From: Pimelobacter simplex | GTDB taxonomy: Bacteria > Actinomycetota > Actinomycetes > Propionibacteriales > Nocardioidaceae | NCBI RefSeq assembly: GCF_024662235.1 | Contig: NZ_CP096276.1 | Span: 2,790,001 to 2,854,000 of the forward strand | Length of the DNA stretch: 64,000 nucleotides | Reading direction: 5' to 3' | Part shown: piece by piece, positions 16,796-25,371 of the stretch | How positions within the stretch are numbered: position 1 is the stretch's first letter | How the letters are laid out: every line of letters starts with the position of its first letter | Program-made: the position numbers and the translations under genes | Notes under the pieces: model-generated | Database searches by the model: none | The model's input: the letters and a program-made list of their open reading frames with translations, nothing else | What the model was told of the DNA's origin: nothing

Positions 16796-17571
16796 GCGGC
16801 GCCGTGGACGTCGCCGTCCTCGGCCGCAGCCTGCGGCTCTCGATCGGCATGCTGACCGCGCTGCGCGTGCCCGTCGTGCTGCGGGTCACCCCCGGCGTCG
16901 CGACCGGCGCGCTGCTGCTGGCCCCGCTTGCCGTGCTGCCGCTCGGCGTCCTGGTCGGCGCGGTGGTCTGGGCCAGCGGACGGCTCGACCTGCCGGCGCT
17001 CGGCGTCGCGTTCGCCGCGCTCGCCCTCCTCGCGGTCGGCAGCCGGGCCCTGCACCTCGACGGGCTCTCCGACGTCGCCGACGGGCTCACCTCGTCCTAC
17101 GACCGCGAGCGCTCGCTCGCCGTCATGAAGAGCGGTACGGCGGGCCCGGCCGGCGTCGCCGCGCTCGTGCTCGTGCTGGGCGCGCAGGCCGCGGGCCTGA
17201 TGTGGTTCGTCGGCCTCGACGGCGAGCTCCGCTCCGCGGTCGTCGCCGGCGCCGCGGTGTGCGCCTCGCGCGCGGCCCTGTGGATCACCGCCTGCTCGGT
17301 CGTGCCGCCGGCCCGTCCCGACGGGCTGGGCGTGACGTTCACCCGGCGGATCCCGGTCCTCGTCGCGGTGCTCGGCTGGGCCGGGCTCGCCGCGCTCGCC
17401 GTCCTCGTCGACCCGGTCCGCGGACCGGTCACCGTCGCGGTCGCGGCCCTGGTCGTCGCCGCGCTCACCGCCCACACCGTCCGGCGCTTCGGCGGTGTCA
17501 CGGGGGACGTCTTCGGCGCCGGGATCGAGATCGCCCTCGCCGTCCTGCTCGTCGGACTGGCCGGTGCCTGA
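16792..17571 (+). CDS. cobS: Adenosylcobinamide-GDP ribazoletransferase
   Basis: A 259-residue polytopic membrane protein, cobalamin synthase, which joins adenosylcobinamide-GDP to alpha-ribazole to finish the cofactor. The metal-binding motif LDGLSDVADGL is near residues 87-97, and the GTAGPAGVAA segment near 118-127. It begins with GTG inside the cobT stop and ends overlapping the GTG of the next gene, so three genes are translationally linked. Confidence 0.95.
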   Translation: MSGAVDVAVLGRSLRLSIGMLTALRVPVVLRVTPGVATGALLLAPLAVLPLGVLVGAVVWASGRLDLPALGVAFAALALLAVGSRALHLDGLSDVADGLTSSYDRERSLAVMKSGTAGPAGVAALVLVLGAQAAGLMWFVGLDGELRSAVVAGAAVCASRAALWITACSVVPPARPDGLGVTFTRRIPVLVAVLGWAGLAALAVLVDPVRGPVTVAVAALVVAALTAHTVRRFGGVTGDVFGAGIEIALAVLLVGLAGA

Positions 17572-18424
17572 GCTCGAGGACCGGGCCCCCACGGCGCACG
17601 AGCGGCTGCTCGTCGTCCGCACCCTGGCCGACGCCCGCACCCGCGGCGACCTGGACGAGGACGACCAGCTCGAGCGCACCGACATGGCGGTGCGGGTGCC
17701 GACGCTGGTCGAGCTCGCCGCGCTGGTCGAGGGACTCCCCGGTGCGCCGGCCCTGCCCGCCGTACCGCCGCCGGACCCGAACCGGCGCCGGTTCGTGCTG
17801 GGCGCGCTGGGGCTGCTCGCCGTCGGTGCCACCGGCGGGATGCTGTGGGCCCGCCGGGACGACCCGCCGCCCACGAGCACGCCCGGACCCGCACCCGCTC
17901 CCCGGCCGACCCGGACCCCGCCGTCCACCACGCCCCCGCCGGCCCCTGCGACGCCGGAGCCGGCCCCCGACCTCTACACCGTCGCCGGGCTCACGCTGCT
18001 GCTCCGCGAGTACCGCGAGCTGACCGGCACCTGGCGGGCCTACGTCCTGGCCGTCTCCGAGCCGCACCAGGCGAGCGCCACCGCGCCGCACGGCCCGCTG
18101 GGCAAGCGCCGCGAGCGCTGGTGGAACTGGAACGCCCAGGACCGCTGGAACACGATCTTCGACCCGCACGCCGTCACCGACCCCACCGACCGGGCGGTCG
18201 ACCTGCGGCGCTTCGACCTCGCCGCCGCCGTGGCCCACGTGGCGCGGGCGCGCCGGACGCTGCGGGTGGAGAAGCCGACCAGCGTCTACCTGGCGCTCGG
18301 GCACGAGCCGGACGTCGGGGCGATCGTCGAGATCGTCGTCGGCAACGCGTACGGCGAGCGCGGCCGCCTCGTCACCGACGCGGCCGGGCGGGTCCTGGCG
18401 CGCGAGCCGTTCGTGCGCGCCTGA
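17564..18424 (+). CDS. DUF1707-like membrane-anchored protein
   Basis: A 286-residue protein. Residues about 5-60 resemble the DUF1707/SHOCT-like domain (LADARTRGDLDEDDQLERTD). One membrane helix follows near residues 72-92 (RRFVLGALGLLAVGATGGM), then a Pro/Thr-rich linker and a soluble C-terminal domain of about 155 residues with several Trp. Its start overlaps the cobS stop, but nothing in its sequence speaks for cobalamin chemistry; it may be a passenger. It ends 10 bases before the convergent cobU. Confidence 0.7.
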   Translation: MPELEDRAPTAHERLLVVRTLADARTRGDLDEDDQLERTDMAVRVPTLVELAALVEGLPGAPALPAVPPPDPNRRRFVLGALGLLAVGATGGMLWARRDDPPPTSTPGPAPAPRPTRTPPSTTPPPAPATPEPAPDLYTVAGLTLLLREYRELTGTWRAYVLAVSEPHQASATAPHGPLGKRRERWWNWNAQDRWNTIFDPHAVTDPTDRAVDLRRFDLAAAVAHVARARRTLRVEKPTSVYLALGHEPDVGAIVEIVVGNAYGERGRLVTDAAGRVLAREPFVRA

Positions 18425-18434
18425 CGTCCCTGGG

Positions 18435-18968
18435 TCAGAGCCGCAGGACCCGGCCCGCGACGACCAGGTGCACCTCGCCGCAGACCTCCGCGACGCGCTG
18501 GTTGACGGTGCCGAGCAGGTCGCGGAACAGCCGCGCCGACCGGTGCTCCGGTACGACGCCGAGGCCGACCTCGTTGGTGACGAGCACGACGTGCCCGGTC
18601 TCCGGCCCGCGCTCGCCGAGCGCGGCGACGAGGTCGTCGAGCAGGCCGAGGACGTGCGCCTCGACGTCCTCGACGCGCGCGTCCCAGAGGCCGGCGTCGT
18701 CGATCACGCCGGTGAGCCAGGTGCCGAGGCAGTCGACGAGGACCGGGGCCGCGCCGGAGGCGCGCAGCACCCCGGCGACGTCGCGGGTCTCGGCCGTGGT
18801 CCAGGACGCCGGGCGGCGGCTGCGGTGCGCGGCGATCCGGGCGGCCCAGTCGGCATCGTCGTAGACCGGGCCGGCCGCGACGTAGGTGACGTCGCCGGAC
18901 CCGGCGACGAGGCTCTCGGCGTGGCGGGACTTGCCGGAGCGGACGCCGCCGGTGACGAGGATCTTCAC
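18435..18968 (-). CDS. cobU: Bifunctional adenosylcobinamide kinase/guanylyltransferase
   Basis: A 177-residue CobU, which phosphorylates adenosylcobinamide and attaches GMP for CobS. The Walker A loop GGVRSGKS is at residues 7-14, and VLVDCLGTWLT and TNEVGLGVVPE are family motifs. The usual active-site His lies in RIAAHRSRRP. It starts with GTG overlapping the stop of the RNB exonuclease gene (GTGA), so it is the second gene of that minus-strand operon and not of the cobT block. Confidence 0.95.
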   Translation of the reverse strand: MKILVTGGVRSGKSRHAESLVAGSGDVTYVAAGPVYDDADWAARIAAHRSRRPASWTTAETRDVAGVLRASGAAPVLVDCLGTWLTGVIDDAGLWDARVEDVEAHVLGLLDDLVAALGERGPETGHVVLVTNEVGLGVVPEHRSARLFRDLLGTVNQRVAEVCGEVHLVVAGRVLRL

Positions 18969-20410
18969 GGCAGCGTGAACGCGACCTTGCGGGCCGCGAG
19001 GTCGGCGGTGGTGAGCGTGACCCGGACGTCCTCGCCCAGCGGCAGCGGGGATCCGCCGGCCGAGGTGACCGGTGCCTCCACACCGATCTCGGCGAGCACC
19101 ACGACGCCGGTGTCGGGGTCGTCCTCGCGCACGCTGGTCACCACGGCGTCGAAGCTCTCGCCGACCCGGTCGGCGAGCACGGCGGCCTCGACCAGGTCGA
19201 GCACCGCGCGCTCGTAGGAGCCCGCCCGGCGGGCGGAGTCCTGGAGCGTCTTGGGCAGGCCGGGCAGGGCTTCGAGCACCCAGGCGGGCACGGCGGTGCC
19301 GGCGCAGATCGCGAGGCAGACCTCGCCGGCGTACCGGTCGCCGAGGCGGCGCAGGGGCGCGGTGACGTGGGCGTACTCGGCGGCGATCGCGGAGTGGCGG
19401 GTCTGCTCGGGGAGCTCGCCGTCGAAGACGGCGTACCCGCTGCCGCGCAGGAGGCGCGTGCACGCCACGACCATCGCCTGGTGCTGGGAGACCGCCGGGT
19501 CGAGCGAGCGCACGAAGCCCGGGTAGTCGAGGTCCTGGGGCCAGGTGATCCGCAGACCCTTGGCGACCCGGCGCAGGCGGGCGACGTCGCGCGGATCGGG
19601 CGGCGGGAGCGTGCGCAGGATGCCGACCTTGGCGTCGATCATCAGGCCGGCCGCGGCCATCCCGGTGAGCAGCGAGATCTGGGCGTTCCACTGCTCGACC
19701 GGGAGCTGCTCGCGGAACACCAGCCGCAGGGCTCCGTCGGCCTCGTCGATCTCCTGCTCGGGCAGCGGCAGCGAGATGCCGCCGCGCTCGGTCTCCTGCT
19801 TCAGGCGCAGCTCGCCGACCTCGCGGAGCAGGGTGAGCACCTCACCCGCGGTGCCGTCGGCGAGGGCCCGGTCCGCCTCGACGTAGGACCAGCGCGCCGT
19901 CGAGCGCACCCGGGCCCGCTCGACGCGGACCTCGCCCAGCGTGCCGGCGGCGTCGAGGTCGAGCGACCACAGCAGTGCCGGGCGGACCTGGTCGGGCAGC
20001 AGCGACGCCGCGCCCTCGGAGAGCTCGGCGGGGTGGAGCGGGATGCGGGTGCCGGCGCCGTAGAGCGTCTCGCCGCGGCGGTGGGCCTCGACGTCGACCG
20101 GGTCGCCCGCGCGGACGAACGCGGCGACGTCGGCGATCGCGTATTGCACCCGGAAGCCGCCGCCGTCCGCGGCGCGCTCGATGTGCAGCGCCTGGTCGAG
20201 ATCCATCGAGCCCGCCGGGTCGATGGTGATGAACGGCAGGTCGGTGCGGTCGAGCTCGGGCGGGACGGCGCTCGCGGCGGCCCGCTCGGCCGCGGCGGTG
20301 ACCTCGGCCGGGAACTCCCCGGGCAGGTCCAGCTCCTTGGCGATCGCCTCGAGCCCCTGCTGGAGCTCCGGCGAGCCTGCCTTGACCCGGACCACGACGT
20401 TGCTCGGCAT
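18965..20410 (-). CDS. RNB domain 3'-5' exoribonuclease
   Basis: A 481-residue RNase II/R family nuclease. The catalytic domain is marked by FITIDPAGSMDLDQALHI, with the Asp residues that bind Mg, and by the Tyr-containing VQYAIADVAAFV and the C-terminal HSAIAAEYAHVTAPLRR. No N-terminal cold-shock or C-terminal S1 domain of normal length is seen, so it is the short actinobacterial form. It starts at the ATG 20410 and is divergent from yaaA, with only 24 bases between the start codons. Coupling to cobU is probably only positional. Confidence 0.92.
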   Translation of the reverse strand: MPSNVVVRVKAGSPELQQGLEAIAKELDLPGEFPAEVTAAAERAAASAVPPELDRTDLPFITIDPAGSMDLDQALHIERAADGGGFRVQYAIADVAAFVRAGDPVDVEAHRRGETLYGAGTRIPLHPAELSEGAASLLPDQVRPALLWSLDLDAAGTLGEVRVERARVRSTARWSYVEADRALADGTAGEVLTLLREVGELRLKQETERGGISLPLPEQEIDEADGALRLVFREQLPVEQWNAQISLLTGMAAAGLMIDAKVGILRTLPPPDPRDVARLRRVAKGLRITWPQDLDYPGFVRSLDPAVSQHQAMVVACTRLLRGSGYAVFDGELPEQTRHSAIAAEYAHVTAPLRRLGDRYAGEVCLAICAGTAVPAWVLEALPGLPKTLQDSARRAGSYERAVLDLVEAAVLADRVGESFDAVVTSVREDDPDTGVVVLAEIGVEAPVTSAGGSPLPLGEDVRVTLTTADLAARKVAFTLP

Positions 20411-20434
20411 GCTGGTGACCCTATCCTTGCGGCC

Positions 20435-21214
20435 GTGCTGATCCTGCTGCCGCCGAGTGAGGGCAAGTCCGTTCCGAAGCGTGGGGCGGCGCTCGACCTG
20501 GCCGGTCTGTCCCTCCCCGAGCTGACCGATGCCCGCCGCCGGGTGCTCGACGCGCTGGTGACGCTGTGCCGCGACGACGCCACCAAGGCGGCCGCGGTGC
20601 TCGGCCTGTCCGCGGGCCAGCTCGACCTCGTCGACCGCAACGCCGACCTGCCGGACGCACCGACCGCGCGGGCCGACCGGATCTACACCGGCGTCCTGTA
20701 CGACGCCCTCGACGTCGCGACGCTGTCGGCCGCGGCCAAGCGCCGTACGGCGACGCGGGTGGCGGTGGCCTCCAGCCTGTTCGGGATGGTGCGCTTCGGC
20801 GACCGGATCCCGTCGTACCGGCTCTCGGGGGACGCCTCGCTCCCCGACCTCGGCCCGGTCGCCGCGACCTGGCGCGAGGCACTGCCGCCGGTGATGACCG
20901 CCGCCCTCGGCCGCGGGCTGCTGGTCGACCTGCGCTCGGGGATGTACGCCAACTTCTGGAAGCCCGGCCCCGAGCTCGCCCCGCGGGTGGCGACCGTGCG
21001 CGTGCTGCACGAGCACCAGGGCACCCGCAAGGTGGTCAGCCACTTCAACAAGGCGACCAAGGGCCGGATCGTCCGGGCCCTGCTCGAGGACGGCGCCGAC
21101 CCGCGCACGCCTGCGGCGCTCGCCGAGGTGCTGGAGCGGCTGGGGTGGGTCGTCGAGGTGGGCGCGCCGGGCAAGAACGGCACGCAGCTCGACGTCGTCG
21201 TCAGCGAGCTCTGA
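20435..21214 (+). CDS. yaaA: YaaA/UPF0246 family peroxide stress protein
   Basis: A 259-residue member of the YaaA family, which in E. coli lowers free iron and protects DNA under peroxide stress and has a DNA-binding fold. The start MLILLPPSEGKS and RIYTGVLYDAL, YANFWKP and HFNKATKGRIVRALLE are conserved signatures. It starts with GTG at 20435, and TATCCT at 20422-20427 may be the -10 box, giving a very short leader. It converges with the RNase H gene 10 bases downstream. Confidence 0.9.
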   Translation: MLILLPPSEGKSVPKRGAALDLAGLSLPELTDARRRVLDALVTLCRDDATKAAAVLGLSAGQLDLVDRNADLPDAPTARADRIYTGVLYDALDVATLSAAAKRRTATRVAVASSLFGMVRFGDRIPSYRLSGDASLPDLGPVAATWREALPPVMTAALGRGLLVDLRSGMYANFWKPGPELAPRVATVRVLHEHQGTRKVVSHFNKATKGRIVRALLEDGADPRTPAALAEVLERLGWVVEVGAPGKNGTQLDVVVSEL

Positions 21215-21223
21215 GCCCGGGCC

Positions 21224-22405
21224 TCACCAGCGGCCGGTGTCGCGCAGCGTCCGGCGTCCGGGCGCGAGCGCGTTGAAGAACCTCATCGAGCCCTTCTGCT
21301 CGCCCGTGCGCGGGTCCGGGTAGAACGCCAGCACCGACACGGCGGCCGGGGCGAGCTCCATCCGGAAGAGCGTCTCGAGCGGGGCGTCGAGGGCGTGCGC
21401 GACGAGGGTCTTGATGGGCGTCACGTGGCTGACCAGGACAACGGTGCGCCCGGCGTGCTCGGTGAGCACCCGGTCGAGCCCGGCCAGGACGCGCTCGCGG
21501 ACGGCGACGAACGACTCGCCGCCCGGCGGCGGGGAGGCCATGTCGGCGAACCACGCCTCGAGGCGGTCCTTGTCGCGCTCGGCGACCTCGGTGAAGGTGA
21601 GGCCGTCCCACTCACCGAACTCCATCTCGGCGAAGCCGGGCTCCTCGGCGACGGGCAGGCCGAGGACGGCGCCGATGATGTCGGCCGTCTCGCGGGTACG
21701 GCGCACGGGCGAGGCCACGACGACGTCGATGCTGTCGCGCAGCTCGGTGAGCCAGGCCGCGACCTCGGCGGCCTGGGCGCGGCCCTCGTCGGACAGCGAC
21801 GGGTTGTCGCCGCCGAGGCCGCCGGAGAAGCGGCGGCCGGTGGTGTGCGGGGTGACGCCGTGGCGGACCAGGACGATGGTGGTCGGCTGGCCGGGACCGG
21901 TCGCCGGGGAGGACGCCTCCTCGGCCGCGGACTCGGGCTCGTCGGGGATGCCGTCGCCGGGGACGCTGGCGCCGCCGGCCACGGTGACGCCCTCGCGGAC
22001 GCCGTCGAGCGCCTCGTTGGCGAGCCGGTCGGCGTGGGCGTTGTCGGCCCGCGGCACCCAGGTGTACGTCGTCCCGGCGGGCGCGATCGCCGCCGCCTCG
22101 GCCGCGAGCGCGCGCATGTCGGCGTGCTTGATCTTCCAGCGCCCGGACATCTGCTCGACGACGAGCTTGGAGTCCATCCGCACCTCGACGCGCGCGCCCG
22201 GCGCGTGGTCCACGGCGAGGTGCAGCCCGGCGACGAGGCCGGAGTACTCGGCGACGTTGTTGGTCGCGACGCCGAGCGTGCGGGCGTCCTCGGCGATGAC
22301 CGCTCCGGTGGCGGCGTCGCGGAGCACCGCGCCGTAGGCGGCGGGACCAGGGTTGCCGCGCGACCCGCCGTCGGCCTCGACGACGACCGCGGCGGGGCTC
22401 GGCAC
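21224..22405 (-). CDS. Bifunctional RNase HI / histidine phosphatase (candidate alpha-ribazole phosphatase)
   Basis: A 393-residue fusion known in actinobacteria (M. tuberculosis Rv2228c type). Residues about 5-135 are an RNase HI with EADGGSRGNPGPAAYG, NNVAEYSGL and RADNAHADRLAN. After a linker, residues about 180-385 are a phosphoglycerate-mutase-like phosphatase with the LVRHGVTPHT motif and the second catalytic His in VSHVTPIKTL. The phosphatase half could act as CobC on alpha-ribazole phosphate, fitting the surrounding cobalamin genes. It overlaps the zinc-ribbon gene upstream by one base. Confidence 0.94.
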   Translation of the reverse strand: MPSPAAVVVEADGGSRGNPGPAAYGAVLRDAATGAVIAEDARTLGVATNNVAEYSGLVAGLHLAVDHAPGARVEVRMDSKLVVEQMSGRWKIKHADMRALAAEAAAIAPAGTTYTWVPRADNAHADRLANEALDGVREGVTVAGGASVPGDGIPDEPESAAEEASSPATGPGQPTTIVLVRHGVTPHTTGRRFSGGLGGDNPSLSDEGRAQAAEVAAWLTELRDSIDVVVASPVRRTRETADIIGAVLGLPVAEEPGFAEMEFGEWDGLTFTEVAERDKDRLEAWFADMASPPPGGESFVAVRERVLAGLDRVLTEHAGRTVVLVSHVTPIKTLVAHALDAPLETLFRMELAPAAVSVLAFYPDPRTGEQKGSMRFFNALAPGRRTLRDTGRW

Positions 22406-23148
22406 TAGATGCCGCTCTCGGGGGTGCGGACCAGGATCCGCTGGCACTCCTCGTGGCGCAGCACGACGTCGGCCGGGGTCGCCCGGATCTCGGCGATCTC
22501 GCCGGCGTCGAGGGTGAGCTGGCAGCCGCCGCACTGGCGGGCCTGGAGCGCGCCGACGCCGACGCCGCCCTTGCTGGCGCGGAGCTTCTCGTAGAGGGCG
22601 ACGAGGTCGGCCGGGATCTCGGCCACGATCGCGGCCCGGCCGGCGGCGACGGAGGCGCTCTCGGCGTCGATCGTCGCGCCCTTCTCGTCGCGGGAGGTGG
22701 TGAGCACGCCGAGGCGGCTGTCGAGGTCCTCGATCGCGGAGGTCAGCTCGGCGAGCCCGGACTGGGCCTCCTCGAGCTGCTCCATGACCTCGAGCTCCTC
22801 GTCCTCGAGCGTGGAGATCCGCCGCTCCAGGGACGCGAGCTCGTGCTGCATGCGCTCGAGGTCCTTGGGGTTGGTGATGGCGCCGGAGTCCATCCGGTCG
22901 CGGTCACGCGTGCGCCGCGCCTTGACCTGCTCGACGTCCGCGTCGGCCTTGGCCTGCGCCGAGGCGAGGTCGTCGACGACGATCCGCTGGTCGCGCAGTC
23001 GCCCGTCGACGTCGGCGCGCTTGCCGAGGAGGTCCTTGATCTCCGCGGCCTCCACGGGGTTGCTGCGCTGGTGGCGCAGCTGGTCGACCTGGGAGTCGAG
23101 CGCCTGCAGGTCGAGCAGGCGGAGCTGGGCTGCGGGATCGGCGTTCAC
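22405..23148 (-). CDS. C4-type zinc ribbon domain protein with long coiled coil
   Basis: A 247-residue protein. Residues about 10-180 are a long helical coiled coil rich in Glu, Arg and Leu. The C-terminus holds a zinc ribbon: CGGC, then RHEEC. The last half is His-x2-Cys in place of the Cys-x2-Cys of the wider family, so three Cys and one His may bind zinc. The role is unknown; it always travels with Nif3 and RNase H in actinobacteria (Rv2229c type). It starts with GTG overlapping the Nif3 stop. Confidence 0.9.
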   Translation of the reverse strand: MNADPAAQLRLLDLQALDSQVDQLRHQRSNPVEAAEIKDLLGKRADVDGRLRDQRIVVDDLASAQAKADADVEQVKARRTRDRDRMDSGAITNPKDLERMQHELASLERRISTLEDEELEVMEQLEEAQSGLAELTSAIEDLDSRLGVLTTSRDEKGATIDAESASVAAGRAAIVAEIPADLVALYEKLRASKGGVGVGALQARQCGGCQLTLDAGEIAEIRATPADVVLRHEECQRILVRTPESGI

Positions 23149-24266
23149 AGGTGCATTGTCCAGGGATCCGTGACGGCCGCGCTCACCCGGGTCTCCACAG
23201 CGTCACCAAGGGCCTCGCGGAGGCGTTCGGCGAGCACTGGGAGCCAGGTCCACTCCGCGGCCCAGTGGGCCACGTCGACCAGCGCCGGGCCGCCCTTCTC
23301 GACGAACTCGGCGGCCGGGTGGTGGCGCAGGTCGCTGGTGACGTAGACGTCGACGCCGAGGCCCGCGACGCGGTCGAGCAGGAAGTCGCCCGCGCCCCCG
23401 CACACCGCGACCCGCTTGACCGGGCGGTCCGGGTCGCCGGCGACGCGGACGCCGCCGTGGGTCTCGGGCAGCGCCTTCTTGACCACCTCGGCGAACTCGC
23501 CCAGCGTGGTCGGCGGCACCACGCCGACGCGACCGGTGCCGGTCTCGGCCAGGGCCGGGTCGGCGAGCTCGACGACGTCGTACGCCGGCTCCTCGTAGGG
23601 GTGCGCCGCGAGCATCGCGCGGACCACGGCCGGGCGCAGGTCGCGGGCCAGGACCACCTCGATGCGGACCTCGGCGACGGTCTCGAGCTCGCCGACGGTG
23701 CCGATCATCGGGTTGGCGCCGTCGAGCGGGCGGAAGCGGCCCTCGCCGGGGGCGCTGGTGAAGGAGGCGAAGTCGTAGTCGCCGATGCGTCCCGCGCCGG
23801 CCTCGGCGATCGCGGCCCGGACCGGCGCCGCGGCGTCGGCGGGGACGAAGACGGTGAGCTTGTCGAGCGGCTGCTCGGGCGCGGGGAGGATCGGGCGCAG
23901 GTCGGTCAGCCCCAGCGCCACGGCGAGCGCCTCGGAGACCCCACCGAGCGCCTGGTCGGCGTTGGTGTGGGCGGTCAGCAGCGCGCAGTCGGCCTTGACC
24001 AGGGTGTGCAGGGTGCGCCCCTTGGGCGTGGTGGCGGCGACGCCGTGCACCCCCTTGAGGAACAGCGGGTGGTGCACGATCACGAGGTCGGCCTTCCACT
24101 CCGCGGCCTCGGCGGCGACGGCGGGCGCCGGGTCGACCGCCAGCAGGATCTTCTTGACCGGCTGGGCCGGGTCGCCGGTGACGAGCCCGACGGCGTCCCA
24201 GCTGTCGGCCGTGGCGGGTGGGTACCAGCCGTGGACCAGGGCGACGACGTCCTCGAGGGAAGGCAT
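23145..24266 (-). CDS. Nif3-like dinuclear metal centre protein (YqfO/YbgI family)
   Basis: A 373-residue GTP cyclohydrolase I type 2/Nif3 family protein. Metal-binding motifs seen are VIVHHPLFLKG and TAHTNADQALGGV near the N-terminus and DVAHWAAEW near the C-terminus. The middle (about residues 135-240) is the inserted PII/CutA-like domain, including AHPYEEPAYDVVEL. The biochemical role is not settled. It is the first gene of the Nif3-zinc ribbon-RNase H operon and is divergent from the cobalamin riboswitch at 24316. Confidence 0.93.
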   Translation of the reverse strand: MPSLEDVVALVHGWYPPATADSWDAVGLVTGDPAQPVKKILLAVDPAPAVAAEAAEWKADLVIVHHPLFLKGVHGVAATTPKGRTLHTLVKADCALLTAHTNADQALGGVSEALAVALGLTDLRPILPAPEQPLDKLTVFVPADAAAPVRAAIAEAGAGRIGDYDFASFTSAPGEGRFRPLDGANPMIGTVGELETVAEVRIEVVLARDLRPAVVRAMLAAHPYEEPAYDVVELADPALAETGTGRVGVVPPTTLGEFAEVVKKALPETHGGVRVAGDPDRPVKRVAVCGGAGDFLLDRVAGLGVDVYVTSDLRHHPAAEFVEKGGPALVDVAHWAAEWTWLPVLAERLREALGDAVETRVSAAVTDPWTMHL

Positions 24267-24315
24267 GCCGGTCAGGCTACCGAGGACGGGCGACAGAACC
24301 GGATTGCTAGAGTGA

Positions 24316-24466
24316 CCGCTGCCAGTCGACGGGAACCCGGTGAGAGTCCGGGACTGACGCGCAGCGGTGTGGGTGACGGACGGAGCACGACGTCACTGGA
24401 TCTCCTCGGGGATCTGGGAAGACGCTCCGGGCCGGGTGATCCCGAGTCCGAAGACCTGCTGGCCCT
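24316..24466 (+). promoter_or_regulatory. Cobalamin riboswitch before cobG
   Basis: The P1 arms GCCAG (24321-24325) and CTGGC (24459-24463) pair. Between them are GGGAACCCGGTGAGAGTCC, the core GACGCGCAGCGGT and the B12-box-like GAGTCCGAAGACCTG. A -10 box TAGAGT is at 24308-24313. About 70 bases separate the aptamer from the cobG start. It would shut down the large cob operon when adenosylcobalamin is plentiful. Confidence 0.93.
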
Positions 24467-24534
24467 TGCGGCACAACCGCCGTGAGGTCGATGGGGGCGA
24501 TCGCGAGGAGCCCCGGCCTCGAAGGACTCCACCC

Positions 24535-25371
24535 ATGGCGCGCAGCCGTCCGGACCGGTGCCCCGGCATCGTGCACCCGTGGCCGGCCGACGACGGCGGC
24601 CTGGTCCGGATCCGGGTGCCCGGCGGTCAGGTCCGGCTCAGCGCGCTGCGCGCGCTCGCCGCCGTCGCCGACCAGTACGGCGACGGGCGGGTCCGGCTCA
24701 CCGGCCGGGCCAACCTCCAGGTGCGCGCCATGCCCCTCGGCGCCGACGGCACGCTGGCCGAGCCGGCGCTCGCCGCGCTGGAGGCGACCGGCCTGCTGCC
24801 CTCGCGCGAGCACGACCGGGTCCGCAACGTCCTGGTCTCCCCCCAGACCGGGCTCACCGGGGGCCGCGCCGACCTGCGCCCGGTGCTCGCCGCGCTCGAC
24901 GCGCTCCTGCTCGGCGACCCCGCGCTGGCCGCCCTGCCCGGACGCTTCCTGCTCACCCTGGACGACGGCCGCGGCGACCTCGCCGACCGGCACAAGGACC
25001 TCGGCCTGGTCGCGCTCGACGCCGAGCGGGCCCAGCTCCGCATCGGTGAGGCGTACGGCGACGTGGTCGCCCTGGCCGACGCCCCCGCGGCCCTCGCCGC
25101 GCTCGCCCACCGCTTCCTGGCCGCCCGTGGCACCGGACCCGACGCGGCCTGGCACGTCGACGAGCTGGCCGCGCCGCTCGTCGTACCGGCGGGGGTGGCG
25201 GCGGGCGCCGACGTCGCGACCGGCCCCCTCCCCTTCGGCCCGGTCCCCGGCGGCGAGCACGTCGCCGTCGGCGACGACGGGCTGACCCTCTCGACCATCG
25301 CCGGCTGGACCGCCGGCACCGTCGTCGTCACCCCGTGGCACGGCGTGCTGATCCCCGAGGAGAACTCATGA
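24535..25371 (+). CDS. cobG: Short CobG-like protein (precorrin-3B synthase, lacks Fe-S half)
   Basis: A 278-residue member of the nitrite/sulfite reductase fold family. The first ferredoxin-like half (CPGIVHPWP, then RLTGRANLQVRAM) and the following region (RNVLVSPQTG) are clear, and the second half-domain ends with VVVTPWHGVLIPEENS. Full CobG proteins have about 350-460 residues and continue with a domain carrying the four Cys for the 4Fe-4S cluster near the end; here that part is absent and the only Cys is at residue 9. The stop overlaps cobH cleanly. It may be inactive for the O2-dependent hydroxylation or may act with a partner. It is the first gene of the riboswitch operon. Confidence 0.8.
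   Translation: MARSRPDRCPGIVHPWPADDGGLVRIRVPGGQVRLSALRALAAVADQYGDGRVRLTGRANLQVRAMPLGADGTLAEPALAALEATGLLPSREHDRVRNVLVSPQTGLTGGRADLRPVLAALDALLLGDPALAALPGRFLLTLDDGRGDLADRHKDLGLVALDAERAQLRIGEAYGDVVALADAPAALAALAHRFLAARGTGPDAAWHVDELAAPLVVPAGVAAGADVATGPLPFGPVPGGEHVAVGDDGLTLSTIAGWTAGTVVVTPWHGVLIPEENS

Noticed and set aside
16564..17931. A 455-residue minus-strand frame over cobS and its neighbour
   Set aside because: Antisense shadow; the plus-strand genes have strong motifs and GTGA couplings.
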